Positions 54,207 through 63,971 of a stretch of 64,000 bases of DNA are shown here, piece after piece. The notes under the pieces were generated by a model, which saw only the letters and a program-made list of their open reading frames with translations, ran no database searches and was not told the DNA's origin. Each line of letters opens with the position of its first letter. The first letter of the stretch is position 1. The stretch is from Planctomycetaceae bacterium (GTDB taxonomy: Bacteria > Planctomycetota > Planctomycetia > Planctomycetales > Planctomycetaceae), in NCBI GenBank assembly GCA_021732785.1, contig JAKFUG010000028.1:55589-119588 (forward strand), in the 5' to 3' direction. The position numbers were made by a program, and so were the translations under genes.

Positions 54207-55319
54207 TCAAGACCCGCCGGAGATCATCTGGCGATAGAGCGCCGTGTATTTTCCGACCATCGATTCGGTCGTAAATTGTGATTTCACAGACTGTTGCGCA
54301 GTGACGCCAACGGCAATCGCTGTCTCCGGTGATGCAAGAACGGCGGCAATTCGTTCCGCCAACGCTGCCGGATCATTCGCCGGAACCAGCCATCCTGTCT
54401 GGCCTTCCGCGAGGAGTTCCGTTGTTCCCTCCACTCGCGTCGAAACCACGGGCAGACCGGACGCCATCGCTTCCAGAACCACGTTGGGCATTCCTTCCCA
54501 CCGAGAGGCGAGAACGAAGAGGTCGGCCCCCGCCAGCAATTGCGGCACATCGGTCCGCCGCCCCAGAAACCGGACCCGATTTTTCAATCCCAGCGATACG
54601 GAACACAATTCCAGTTTCTGCCGATCGGGACCATCGCCGACGAGGACCAAATGGCTCTGTGGAAACTGACGGGCCACGGTCGCAAACGCCGTCAGGAGAT
54701 CGTCAATTCCTTTTTGCTCTTCGAGGCGACCGATGCTCAGCAGGACGATGGCATCCGCAGGGAATCCCATCTGCTGCCAGTCGATGGGATTCGCTTGGGC
54801 AAACAATCGCGCATCGACGCCGTTGGGGATGACGATGGTCTTCGCGGGATCGAAGCGGCACTCTTGCTCGCAGTAATCGGCCACGCCGCGGCTGACACAG
54901 ACGTTGCGTTTCACCAATCCGTTGGTCCAACGGTCAATGCGGCTATAAAAACGGCTGCGTCGGTCGGCGACGCGAATGCCCGAGACAACATGCGGCACTC
55001 CGGCAGACCACGCGGCAAAACGCCCGAGAATGTTCGCATGGAACAAGAATGTTTGCAGCAGCGCGGGTTGAAACGCCCGCCAGTCTTTTCGCAGCCGCCA
55101 GAGAATCCCCGGGGCGTCCCAGACATACATTCCTTCCAGGCAATGGACCGGAATTCCTGCGTCGCTGAGCACGCCGGCATACGGTCCCGCCGGTCCCAGC
55201 GACCACACCTGCGGCTCCCATTCGGTGCGGTCCAGGCCGAGCACCAACTGCGTGAGAATCCGTTCCGCCCCCCCGGCATCGAGTTCCGTAATGCAGAAGG
55301 CAATCCGGGTGGGGGGCAA
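54207..55319 (-). CDS. Glycosyltransferase family 4
   Basis: The 370-residue GT-B enzyme begins RIAFCITELDAGGAERILTQLV and contains VIPNGVDARLFA, LSIGRLEEQKGIDDLL and the donor motif EGMPNVVLEAMASGLPVVST. It has the style of exopolysaccharide or lipopolysaccharide assembly. The only plausible start is a TTG at 55319 with GAGG 8 nt upstream; no in-frame ATG lies near. It is divergent from queA, with a REP-like palindrome between. Confidence 0.9.
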   Translation of the reverse strand: MPPTRIAFCITELDAGGAERILTQLVLGLDRTEWEPQVWSLGPAGPYAGVLSDAGIPVHCLEGMYVWDAPGILWRLRKDWRAFQPALLQTFLFHANILGRFAAWSAGVPHVVSGIRVADRRSRFYSRIDRWTNGLVKRNVCVSRGVADYCEQECRFDPAKTIVIPNGVDARLFAQANPIDWQQMGFPADAIVLLSIGRLEEQKGIDDLLTAFATVARQFPQSHLVLVGDGPDRQKLELCSVSLGLKNRVRFLGRRTDVPQLLAGADLFVLASRWEGMPNVVLEAMASGLPVVSTRVEGTTELLAEGQTGWLVPANDPAALAERIAAVLASPETAIAVGVTAQQSVKSQFTTESMVGKYTALYRQMISGGS

Positions 55320-55344
55320 GCGCTGGTCCTCTATTATGATGGGT

Positions 55345-55377
55345 GAAGAGACCCAGGGATCGGAATCCCTGGGCTTC
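55345..55377. repeat. REP-like palindrome, copy E
   Basis: GAAGAGACCCAGGGATCGGA continues into ATCCCTGGGCTTC. It is identical to copy D over the 33-bp unit, and sits between the glycosyltransferase and queA starts. Confidence 0.88.
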
Positions 55378-55453
55378 AGGGGGTTCTATCTGATTCTAGG
55401 GGTTCGATGCTACACTTTGTCGTTTTCTGATCGCACTGGGACAATCGCAACGC

Positions 55454-56512
55454 ATGCTTTCACTGACGCACATTGATGCTTACGACTACGCCCTGCCGCC
55501 GGAATTGATCGCGCAGGAACCGCCTCGGGAACGTGATGGCGGGCGGTTGATGGTTCTGGATCGGCAGACACGGACGATTGCGCATCGCCAGATCCGCGAC
55601 TTGCCGGAGTTCCTGCGGCCGCGCGATTGTTTGGTGCTGAACAATTCCCGCGTCGTTCCGGCGAAACTGCAAGGGGTGCGGACAAAAACCGGCGGGAAGT
55701 GGGAAGGACTGTTTCTTGGGCTGACACCGGATCGCGATTGGAAACTGATCGGTCAAACCCGCGGACGCCTCGAATTGGGCGAAACGGTGACGGTCCGTTC
55801 GTCGCCAGATTCGACGAAAACACTCGTTCTGAAATTGCTCGACCGCGGTACCGAAGGCGTGTGGATCTGGCGACCCGAGTCGTCGGTCGATGCCTGGACA
55901 TTGCTCGATCAATTCGGGAGCGTGCCGTTGCCGCCGTACATTTGTCGGACCGAATTTCGCCCGGAAGATCGCGAGCGCTACCAAACGACGTTCGCCCAGG
56001 AACCGGGGTCGGTGGCGGCTCCCACCGCGGGGTTGCACTTCACACCGGAGTTGCTGGAACGTTGCCGGGAGCGCGGGGTGGATCGTGCGGAGGTGACATT
56101 ACACGTGGGGTTGGGAACCTTCCGTCCGGTGAATGTGACCGATATCCGCGAGCATGTGATGCACCCCGAATGGTGCCTGCTTTCTGCATCAACCACTGCA
56201 AAGTTGCGACAGGTGCGCGACACCAGCGGCCGCATCGTGGCGGTCGGAACGACGGCACTGCGAACTCTCGAAACCGCGGTGGCGGCGAATGGCTGGTCCG
56301 GTTGGGAAGGGGAATCGCGATTGTTCATCACGCCGCCGTATGAGTTCCTGGCGGTGGATGTGCTTCTGACGAATTTTCACCTGCCGAAATCGACGCTGCT
56401 GATGCTCGTCAGTGCCTTCGCTGGTTACGAATTGACGCAGTCGGCGTATGCGACGGCCGTCGCCGAACGGTATCGGTTCTTCAGTTACGGCGACGCGATG
56501 CTGATCGTTTAA
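55454..56512 (+). CDS. queA: tRNA preQ1(34) S-adenosylmethionine ribosyltransferase-isomerase
   Basis: The 352-residue enzyme makes epoxyqueuosine in tRNA from preQ1 using the ribosyl group of SAM. Family blocks are YDYALPPELIAQEPP, RDCLVLNNSRVVPA, VAAPTAGLHFT, HVGLGTFRPV and FHLPKSTLLMLVSAF. Start is the ATG at 55454. The ftsH gene follows after 154 bp. No queuosine riboswitch was recognised upstream. Confidence 0.96.
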   Translation: MLSLTHIDAYDYALPPELIAQEPPRERDGGRLMVLDRQTRTIAHRQIRDLPEFLRPRDCLVLNNSRVVPAKLQGVRTKTGGKWEGLFLGLTPDRDWKLIGQTRGRLELGETVTVRSSPDSTKTLVLKLLDRGTEGVWIWRPESSVDAWTLLDQFGSVPLPPYICRTEFRPEDRERYQTTFAQEPGSVAAPTAGLHFTPELLERCRERGVDRAEVTLHVGLGTFRPVNVTDIREHVMHPEWCLLSASTTAKLRQVRDTSGRIVAVGTTALRTLETAVAANGWSGWEGESRLFITPPYEFLAVDVLLTNFHLPKSTLLMLVSAFAGYELTQSAYATAVAERYRFFSYGDAMLIV

Positions 56513-56666
56513 CGAGAATGGCTGCCGCGGAGCGAACCCCGTCGCGTTGCCACTTCTGTCGCGGTCGGATACGCTCGTCCATTCGCGAAAAATGTCCTCC
56601 CCTGAGCCGAGGACGAACTTCGCACCCCGAAAACGACGTCCTTACCATTGCGAATGAGTTTGCGGC

Positions 56667-58604
56667 ATGGCCGATACTGGTGATTCATCCAAGCGCCCCA
56701 CCAAAGCTCCCCGGCGTGTTGTCCGTGGAGGTGACGATGCCCCGAAGCCCGCCTGGTCGGGCACCGGCGCACTCCTCTTCATCGGGATGTTGATGCTGCT
56801 GTTGTGGGCGTGGCGTTCTTCGCCGACCTCGCACGGTTCGCAAGTGGCCTACACGTTCCTCAAGAACCAGGCCAAAGACCACAACGTCGAATGGGCAAAG
56901 TACCGCGGCGATTACGTTGTCGGCCTGTTCAAGAAAGCGCCCAAAGGCCCCAACGGTGCCGAGTTGTCCCAGAAGTTCAATGTCGGACTCCCGCCGGAAG
57001 ATCAGGGATCGTTGCGGGCATTTCTCGAAGACAACGGCGCGGAAGTTTCCTCCGAACCGACCAACGATGTCAGCAATTACATCACCGGGCTGGTGGTGGT
57101 GACCGCCATCACCATGTTGATCCTGTGGTTTATGATCCGTCGGCAATCCGACCCGTTCTCTTCGGGAATGGCCGGAAGCTTTATCCGAAGTCCCGCGCGA
57201 CGGTTTCGTCCGACCGATCATCAAACGACCTTCGATGACGTCGCCGCGATGGAGCACGCCAAGCGCGAGTTACAGGAAATCGTCGAGTTCCTGAAGACGC
57301 CAGCCAAATTCCAGCGCCTTGGTGCCCAGATTCCCAAAGGCGTATTGTTGATGGGCCCGCCGGGAACCGGCAAGACATTGCTGGTGCGCGCCGTGGCCGG
57401 AGAAGCGGGCGTGCCGTTCTTCAGCATCAATGGGTCCGAGTTCATTCAGATGTTCGTCGGCGTTGGGGCCAGCCGCGTCCGCGATTTGTTCCGCACGGCA
57501 AAAGAAAACTCGCCGTGCCTGATTTTCATCGACGAAATCGACGCGGTGGGCCGCATCCGCGGGGCCGGTTTCGGCGGCGGTCACGACGAGCGCGAACAGA
57601 CGCTGAATCAGATCCTGAGTGAAATGGATGGTTTCCAGCAGACGGAAGCGGTCATCGTGGTCGCCTCGACAAACCGCCCCGATGTGCTCGATCCCGCTTT
57701 GATGCGACCGGGCCGCTTTGATCGGCATGTCACCGTCGATCGCCCCACGCGCTCCGGACGAGAAGGGATTCTGAAAGTCCACGTTCGTAATGTGCCGCTC
57801 GATGATCATGTCGATCTGAAAAAGATCGCCAATAGCACCATTGGTTTTTCCGGGGCCGAGTTGAAGAATCTCGTCAACGAAGCCGCGTTGCATGCCGCCC
57901 GTGAGAACCGCAATTCGGTCACTTCGGATGACTTTGAAGCCGCGCGCGACAAAGTCTTGATGGGACCGCAGCGCGAGGAAATTCTGAGCGCCCACGAACG
58001 GGAAATGACGGCGTATCACGAAGCCGGCCACGCCCTGCTGGCGTGGGTCCTGCCGGATGTCGATCCGCTGCATAAAGTGACAATCATTCCCCGTGGCCGG
58101 GCGCTCGGCGTGACACAGTTGCTGCCGAACGAAGACCGCTACAACGTCGGTGAACGCCGTCTGCATTCGCAGTTGGCCTTCATGCTCGGCGGTCGCGCTG
58201 CGGAGAAGATGATCTTCAACGAATACTCCGCGGGAGCCGAAGACGACCTGAAGCGCGCGACGGGAATAGCCCGCCGGATGGTCTCGCGGTGGGGCATGAG
58301 CGACGTCATCGGCCCGGTCGCTTTGGGTTCGTCCGAAGAATCGCCATTCCTCGGGAAAGAGTACAAAGAGCAGCGCGACTTCAGCGATGAAACCGCCCGG
58401 ACAATCGACTCCGAAGTCCAGCGGTTTCTCGTGCAGGCCGATCATCGCGCGATGCAAATGCTCAACGAACACCGAGCCAAGCTGGATGCACTGACGCAAT
58501 CGCTGCTGAAAGAAGAATCGCTCGACTACCCCCAAATCGTGGCCGTTCTCGGTGAACCCGCCCCACGCTCGGACGCGGTCCCCCAACCCACGGTGGAACC
58601 CTGA
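56667..58604 (+). CDS. ftsH: ATP-dependent zinc metalloprotease FtsH
   Basis: The 645-residue membrane AAA+ protease has two membrane helices (about 33-50 and 139-157) around a periplasmic loop and Walker A GPPGTGKT (230-237). Walker B is [10 protein letters not shown] and the SRH is [19 protein letters not shown]. The zinc site is [11 protein letters not shown], with a downstream Asp in the EDDLKRAT region. It degrades misfolded or regulatory membrane proteins. The usual FtsH length is 610-680. It is followed by a 200-bp gap and tRNA-Ser. Confidence 0.96.
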   Translation: MADTGDSSKRPTKAPRRVVRGGDDAPKPAWSGTGALLFIGMLMLLLWAWRSSPTSHGSQVAYTFLKNQAKDHNVEWAKYRGDYVVGLFKKAPKGPNGAELSQKFNVGLPPEDQGSLRAFLEDNGAEVSSEPTNDVSNYITGLVVVTAITMLILWFMIRRQSDPFSSGMAGSFIRSPARRFRPTDHQTTFDDVAAMEHAKRELQEIVEFLKTPAKFQRLGAQIPKGVLLMGPPGTGKTLLVRAVAGEAGVPFFSINGSEFIQMFVGVGASRVRDLFRTAKENSPCLIFIDEIDAVGRIRGAGFGGGHDEREQTLNQILSEMDGFQQTEAVIVVASTNRPDVLDPALMRPGRFDRHVTVDRPTRSGREGILKVHVRNVPLDDHVDLKKIANSTIGFSGAELKNLVNEAALHAARENRNSVTSDDFEAARDKVLMGPQREEILSAHEREMTAYHEAGHALLAWVLPDVDPLHKVTIIPRGRALGVTQLLPNEDRYNVGERRLHSQLAFMLGGRAAEKMIFNEYSAGAEDDLKRATGIARRMVSRWGMSDVIGPVALGSSEESPFLGKEYKEQRDFSDETARTIDSEVQRFLVQADHRAMQMLNEHRAKLDALTQSLLKEESLDYPQIVAVLGEPAPRSDAVPQPTVEP

Positions 58605-58805
58605 TGATCGCTTGAGTTGTCGGCACGTTTCGGCGGTTCTGTCCGGCTGTCGGCACGCGTGTGAGTCACCCTTCTCAAAGCGGTGCCATCAACGACTCGC
58701 GGGCGGATCGAGATCGGTTAGTGGAGGCCAGGGTTATGTTTCTCCCGCAGCAAACTCCGAACTCGCTTGGCAGAGAACTAGGCCGGAAGTTATAGTACCG
58801 CTACC

Positions 58806-58892
58806 GGAGAGGTGGCTGAGCGGCCGAAAGCACCGCATTGCTAATGCGGCGTAGGGGAAACTCTACCGCGGGTTCGAATCCCGCCCTCTCCG
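58806..58892 (+). tRNA. tRNA-Ser(GCT)
   Basis: The acceptor arms GGAGAGG / CCTCTCC pair fully, the anticodon loop TTGCTAA gives anticodon GCT at 58840-58842, a long variable arm (GTAGGGGAAACTCTAC) marks a class II tRNA, and GGTTCGAATCC is the T arm. The 3' CCA is not encoded. Debris of a tyrosine integrase lies 216 bp downstream, so this is a probable island attachment gene. Confidence 0.97.
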
Positions 58893-58950
58893 CTCCTTGT
58901 TTTTCCGTCGCCGCAAACTGTTCTGGCAAAGCGATTTGCGGCGGTGAGTC

Positions 58951-58992
58951 CTGATTGGCACATACCCTATGTGCCAAGTTTGTGCCAATCAG
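58951..58992. repeat. Nested inverted repeat between tRNA-Ser and integrase remnant
   Basis: CTGATTGGCACA (58951-58962) pairs with TGTGCCAATCAG (58981-58992), and GGCACATACCCTATGTGCC forms a second hairpin within it. It could be a recombination-site relic or the terminator of the former integrase gene. A second IR (58909-58917/58935-58943) precedes it. Confidence 0.7.
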
Positions 58993-59107
58993 GCCCCAGT
59001 AGCGAGTTGGTTTGAAGGCTTCACGAGCTTCTCAAGCTGCCGTTCGGGTGAGGTGCTCCTTTTCTAAAGACCTCACGGACCTGACCGCCGTCCCGCTGAA
59101 GACGGTT

Positions 59108-59429
59108 CTACAGCTTCACCTGCTGCATCTGGCGAATCGACTCCTCGTCGTGCAGATGATAGTAGCGATGGACCATGCGGCTGTTTCGATGCCCAAGCTC
59201 AATTCATGAGCACGCGTTCCGCAACTTTGCGATTCGCACAGTTTGAGCAGAAATAGTGCCGGAAGCTGTGCAGCCGCCCGTCGGCGAAGCCGACTTCTCC
59301 CGATTCGGACGAAAAGCAAGGAGTCAGTGGCGTCAGCACATCTCGAATCAGAATGCGGCGCACGGTGTCGGCTTTGATTTTGCCATCCAGCGGTCCATGA
59401 AAGATCCTCCCATCGGCATGATGTGGCAT
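59108..59429 (-). pseudogene. Decayed tyrosine integrase, C-terminal fragment
   Basis: One minus-strand frame (59429-59199) encodes [20 protein letters not shown], then [19 protein letters not shown] and AERVLMN, followed by a stop. The next frame (down to the TAG at 59108) continues LGHRNSRMVHRYYHLHDEE. Together these give the HxxR, GHR and Tyr elements of a tyrosine recombinase catalytic domain, separated by a frameshift just where ...MEWLGHR is expected. The N-terminal part is missing and the 5' side joins ankyrin sequence. It is surely inactive. Confidence 0.88.
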
Positions 59430-59907
59430 GCTCGCCAGAACCTTCCGACATCAAACCGCCCGTTCCTTGAAGCCACACTCAACGGTGATTCTCCCCAGCC
59501 GGAGGCACGGTTGATTTCCGCACCGTATTGCACCAACAGGCCCAGCATGTCCGCCATTCGCTCATCGTCGTGACGGGCGAATATGACATGAACAGGAATC
59601 GAGTATCCGTGGGGAGTCAAGTAATTGACATCGGCTCCGGCATCCAAAAAAAACCTGGTCTTCGACAGACCCCCGAAGCAGGCTGCGACACCGAGCGGGG
59701 AATACTTCGCTTTCTCCAGTGGGGCATTGATGTCGGCTCCGGCGTCTAACAGGAACCGCAGCATCGTCTCATCGGCGTCCGGGCTAAGAGCCGCACACCG
59801 AGTGGTGTGTAATCCGTCTCATCACGGGCATCAATGGAGACACGTTTCGAAAGCTCTTTTCGAACGCCTTCGATGTCCCCTTTCGCTGCCGCTTTAGGAA
59901 TCTTCAT
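59430..59907 (-). pseudogene. Decayed ankyrin-repeat gene fused to integrase debris
   Basis: The ATG at 59907 begins MKIPKAAAKGDIEGVRKEL, then DETDYTPLGV. A one-base deletion near 59795 shifts the frame, and the other frame carries on with ALSPDADETMLRFLLDAGADINAP, FLDAGADVNYLTPHG and LLVQYGAEINRASGWGESPLSVA, which are ankyrin repeats. At about 59430-59445 the ankyrin sequence ends and the frame runs out of phase into integrase sequence. The deletion plus the 3' truncation indicate a pseudogene. Confidence 0.8.
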
Positions 59908-59979
59908 GCTGATTTCTCTTGCCGCACGCAATCCACGAATCACGATGCTGAGTGTTGCTAGTGACTTCGACAGGTGTTT

Positions 59980-62583
59980 TTACAAACGAGGATCCACCGG
60001 CTCACTCTCCAGCGCCAGTACCCCGAAAACGCACTCATGGACTCGACGCAGGGGTTCGTGACGGATAAAGCGTTCCAAGCCTTCGATGCCGAGGGCGAAT
60101 TCCCGGAGAGCGAGTGATCGCTTGGCCCCGAGGCCTCGGCTTCGGAGCCGTGACAGATGCTCGTCGGCGGTGTAATCAGGGCCATAGATGATTCGCAGGT
60201 ATTCTCGGCCCCGGCACTTCACTGCGGGCTGCACCAGTCCTTTTTTGCCTCGCATAATGAAGTCCATCGGCTTGATGACCATGCCTTCTCCGCCCCGAGC
60301 CGTGAGATTTTCCCACCATTCCATTCCAGCCTGTTCGCTGTCGGGATCGGTGACATCTACGACTTGATATTGGGTTGCCAGCAGGAACTGTGGGGCTGGC
60401 TGACAAATCTTGGTCAGTCGTTCCATATGCCAGCGGTGATTCTGGTGCGTATGCACCTTGCCATCGGTTGCCAACAGATGGAACGGAGCCAGTCGGAGAT
60501 CGTCCAAAGAGTTTACCGACCAGCAGTATTGACGGTAGGCCGATACGAACTTGCCGACGTTGTTGCCGATGTCTCGATACTTGGTCAGCAAGCCGCCGAT
60601 GGATTCGGCAGCGTCACCGGACAACCGGTTAGTCGCCCGGTGGAGGGCTGACACCACGACCGGCAATGACGCCTTTCCAGCGGCACCGACTGCTGCATAT
60701 TGGGATCGTAAAAGTTCTTGTGCCTTGGCCGACCACGGCATCAGTTCACAATCGAGGCAGACCCACGTCGTATTCATCTCCTCCCAGAAGTTCGACGCCG
60801 TGAGTGAAGTCCGCAACCGGTCGAGGAACTGCCGTTCGAGTGCGGCGTCATTGATAAACCGTCGACCGGTCCGGGTGTAGACAATTCCAAACTCGTCCTC
60901 CATCACACCAAACCGCTCCCGTGCCGCGGCTTCATCCCGGCAGACAACGACGACCGCCCGCGATCCCATGTGCTTTTCTTCGCAGATGACCTGTGGGACA
61001 CCCTGGTTGCGGAAGTACGCAAACGCTTCCGCGGGATGCTCCAGCAATCCGGGCTGCTTGGTGGTCTCGCTCGGCGACATCGTGGGTGGAAGGTAGATGA
61101 GCCACTTCGGATTCGCAGCAAATCGGCTCATCACTTCCAACGCCGCGGTGGCATTCTCTTCCCGGATGGTGACGGTGTGATGTAGCCGCGTCGAGACGAT
61201 CCGCTTGCCGATGACGTCGTCCGCATCGAGCAGATCGTCATGAAGCTGCTGGGCGGAAAGAGCCGGAGCCAGTTGTTCCACCGGCAGAAATGGACGGGCC
61301 GCTTCGCAGTACGTCTGCCGGGACGGGACGGAGACGAACTCCTTCTCGGGATATCGCAAGGCCGTGAGTTTGCCGCCGAAGACACAGCCGGTATCGACAT
61401 TCACCGTGCGGTTGAGCCATTCCGGTTCCGGTACGGGCGTGTGACCGTAGACGACCATTGCCGGGCCACGGTACTCCGCCGCCCAGTTGTGCCGCACAGG
61501 AAGTCCAAATTCGTCCGTCTCGCCAGTGGTCTCGCCATACAACGCGAAGTCCCGGACCTTGCCGGAACCCCGGCCCTGCATGTCCTCCTTCATCCCGGCA
61601 TGGGCGACCACCAGCTTGCCGTTGTCGAGGACGTAGTGGCTGACGAGGCCGTCCAGGAAGACCGCCAGAGATTGGCAATAGGAACCTCGCACCTCGTCCG
61701 GCAAAGCATCGATCTCCGCCATTGTCTGGGCCAGGCCGTGTGTGATTTGGACGTCGCGGCCACTCAGTTTCTTGAACAGCTTCATGTCGTGGTTGCCGGG
61801 GACACACAGGGCTGCCCCGCTCTTCACCATGCTCCGCACAATGCTCAGCGTGTCGAGCACTCGCGGGCCGCGGTCCACAAGATCGCCGACAAAGACCGCT
61901 TTGCGACCGGCGGGATGTTGATAAGCGGTCGCCAGGCAACCAGGCTCCGATTCAGCCACTGGCAATGCGGAATAGCCCAATCGGCTGAGCAATTCCTCCA
62001 GCTCATCGGCACAGCCATGGACGTCACCGATGATATCGAACGGGCCGTGTTCATCGCTCCGGTCGTTCCACAACGGCACCCGTTCGATGACGGCCGCCTC
62101 GACTTCCGCCACGCTCTCCAGCACAAAGACGTGCCGAAAGCCTTCCCGCTTGAGTCCTCTCAAGGCCCGGCGAAGTTGGGTCGTCTGTTGTCGGATGACG
62201 TGCGGTCCGAACGCCCGGTCTTGCCGATCCCGGTTCCGTTCGTGACAGAGGTCTTCGGGCAGATTCAGGACGATGGCTACGGGCAGGCAGTGATACTTCC
62301 GAGCAAGTGCGACCAGTGGGGCACGGGCCTCGGGTTGAACATTCGTCGCATCGACGACCGTCAACCGCCCACGGGCCAGTCGCTTCGCCGCCACATAGTG
62401 CAGCACCTCGAACGCATCGGTCGTCGCCGCCTGATTGTTCTCATCATCGCTGACCAGCCCCCGACAATAGTCCGACGATAGCACTTCGCTCGGCAAGAAA
62501 TGCTGCCGTGCAAACGTACTTTTGCCAGACCCACTGGGGCCGATGAGAACAACGAGGGAGAGCTTGGGGATTTTCAAGTGCAT
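59980..62583 (-). CDS. pnkp: Polynucleotide kinase-phosphatase-ligase Pnkp (RNA repair)
   Basis: The 867-residue RNA end-healing and sealing enzyme has three domains. The 5' kinase has P-loop GPSGSGKST (15-23). The metallophosphoesterase has GDVHG (186-190), GDLVDRG (233-239), GNHD (263-266) and GHTPVP (380-385). The ligase-like adenylyltransferase has the lysine in EEKHMGSR (K537) and downstream WVCLDCELMPW and GEGMVIKP. In known systems it needs Hen1 for ligation and repairs tRNAs cut by ribotoxins. It overlaps the end of hen1 by 10 bp and lies beside tRNA-Ser and integrase debris. Confidence 0.96.
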   Translation of the reverse strand: MHLKIPKLSLVVLIGPSGSGKSTFARQHFLPSEVLSSDYCRGLVSDDENNQAATTDAFEVLHYVAAKRLARGRLTVVDATNVQPEARAPLVALARKYHCLPVAIVLNLPEDLCHERNRDRQDRAFGPHVIRQQTTQLRRALRGLKREGFRHVFVLESVAEVEAAVIERVPLWNDRSDEHGPFDIIGDVHGCADELEELLSRLGYSALPVAESEPGCLATAYQHPAGRKAVFVGDLVDRGPRVLDTLSIVRSMVKSGAALCVPGNHDMKLFKKLSGRDVQITHGLAQTMAEIDALPDEVRGSYCQSLAVFLDGLVSHYVLDNGKLVVAHAGMKEDMQGRGSGKVRDFALYGETTGETDEFGLPVRHNWAAEYRGPAMVVYGHTPVPEPEWLNRTVNVDTGCVFGGKLTALRYPEKEFVSVPSRQTYCEAARPFLPVEQLAPALSAQQLHDDLLDADDVIGKRIVSTRLHHTVTIREENATAALEVMSRFAANPKWLIYLPPTMSPSETTKQPGLLEHPAEAFAYFRNQGVPQVICEEKHMGSRAVVVVCRDEAAARERFGVMEDEFGIVYTRTGRRFINDAALERQFLDRLRTSLTASNFWEEMNTTWVCLDCELMPWSAKAQELLRSQYAAVGAAGKASLPVVVSALHRATNRLSGDAAESIGGLLTKYRDIGNNVGKFVSAYRQYCWSVNSLDDLRLAPFHLLATDGKVHTHQNHRWHMERLTKICQPAPQFLLATQYQVVDVTDPDSEQAGMEWWENLTARGGEGMVIKPMDFIMRGKKGLVQPAVKCRGREYLRIIYGPDYTADEHLSRLRSRGLGAKRSLALREFALGIEGLERFIRHEPLRRVHECVFGVLALESEPVDPRL

Positions 62584-63971
62584 TCAAACACCCCCATCTG
62601 TGTGGGCGAACCAACTTTTTCATCTACGGGGCCAACTGGCACGAACCGCACTGTATAGCCGTGTTGTTTGGCGACCCGGTTGGCCCAGTCCTGGAACTCC
62701 TGCCGGGTCCACTCGAAGCGGTGATCCGCATGGCGAAATTGACCGGCAGGGAGCGTCTCCCACATCACGTTGTATTCACTGTTGGGGGTGGTCAGCACGA
62801 CCGTCTGCGGACGGGCGAACTGGAACACCACTCGCTCGAAGGCTGACAACCGGGGCGGATCGAGGTGCTCGATGACTTCGACAACTGCTGCCGCATCAAA
62901 GTTCGCCAAGCGTTGGTCTCGATAGATCAGCGATCCATGAATGAGCTTGATCCGTTCGGCCTGACGCTCCGGCAGTCGGTCGAGATTGAGCCGCCGTTGG
63001 GCGATCTCCAGCGATCGGATCGAGACATCCATCCCCACGATCCGCTCGAATTGCCGGTCGGCGAACAGATCCCGTAGCAACTTACCTTCACCGCAACCCA
63101 GGTCCAGCACACTCCGGGCATCGCTGGCCCGCAAAGCAGCGAGAACCGTGCCGAGGCGTTGTTCGTTGAGGCTAACCGTCTGTTCGAGCGACTCTTCCGG
63201 TCCCACGGCTGCGGCGTCCTCTTCGACGTCAGCAACCGGTTCTTCCTCGACCAACCGGGCCAGCGCTTCTCGATACAGATTGGACCGATGACGGAGATAA
63301 CGTCGAGTGATCTGGTCTTTCTCAGGATGTGTGGCGAGCCAACCGGCTCCTTTGTCCAGCAGTTTTTCGAGTTCGTCATCGCCGACGAAATAATGCTTCT
63401 GGTTATCGAATACCGGAATCAACACGTAGAGATGCGTCAGCAATTCCGACAGCCGCTTCGTGCCGGTGATCGTGACGGAAAAGTACGGACTCTCGCCCCA
63501 TTCCGGAAAGGCTTCATCAAAAGGATGCCGAATCGTTTCGACGGTGTAGCCCAAGGGCTCGAACATTCGTTGCACCAGCCCCTCGCCACCCCGAACGGGC
63601 AGCACATCGATCCGGGCACTTAACGGGATCGGTGTCTTCGCCAGTTCTTCACGATCCTTGCAGCGGCCAGACATGGCCGATCCGAACACCTGTGAGATCG
63701 CCACGCTGAGAAACGATGAAGCGACATAAGGCCGGTCGTTGACATATTGGCCCAAAGCGAAATGCGAATCCCGTCCCTTGCCACGGACCATGCCCACCGG
63801 GTCCACATCCAGCAGCAGTGCCGCTGAGGTTCGCCCTTCCGAGACTTCGGGATAGAATACGTGAGCCTGCCCAAAGCTCAACGCAAAACTCTGACACCGC
63901 TCCGGATGCTTATGCAGCAGGAAACCGAGATCGGTGGCGGGTTTGTGTTCTGTAGTAATCGTCAGAAGCAT
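62574..63971 (-). CDS. hen1: 3'-terminal RNA ribose 2'-O-methyltransferase Hen1
   Basis: The 465-residue partner of Pnkp has an N-terminal Pnkp-activating domain (MLLTITTEHKPATDLGFLLHKHPER, DVDPVGMVRGKG, DRPYVASSFLSVAISQVFG). The C-terminal methyltransferase has SAM motif DLGCGEGKLLRDL (about 291) and the Mn-binding VVEVIEHLDPPRL (ExxEH). It methylates the 2'-OH at the break before Pnkp seals it, which protects the repaired RNA from re-cleavage. It is upstream of pnkp and translationally linked by the 10-bp overlap. The operon's promoter lies outside or at the window end. Confidence 0.95.
   Translation of the reverse strand: MLLTITTEHKPATDLGFLLHKHPERCQSFALSFGQAHVFYPEVSEGRTSAALLLDVDPVGMVRGKGRDSHFALGQYVNDRPYVASSFLSVAISQVFGSAMSGRCKDREELAKTPIPLSARIDVLPVRGGEGLVQRMFEPLGYTVETIRHPFDEAFPEWGESPYFSVTITGTKRLSELLTHLYVLIPVFDNQKHYFVGDDELEKLLDKGAGWLATHPEKDQITRRYLRHRSNLYREALARLVEEEPVADVEEDAAAVGPEESLEQTVSLNEQRLGTVLAALRASDARSVLDLGCGEGKLLRDLFADRQFERIVGMDVSIRSLEIAQRRLNLDRLPERQAERIKLIHGSLIYRDQRLANFDAAAVVEVIEHLDPPRLSAFERVVFQFARPQTVVLTTPNSEYNVMWETLPAGQFRHADHRFEWTRQEFQDWANRVAKQHGYTVRFVPVGPVDEKVGSPTQMGVFECT

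Noticed and set aside
61240..62481. 413-codon plus-strand frame opposite pnkp
   Set aside because: It is antisense to a gene with all three enzymatic domains intact.
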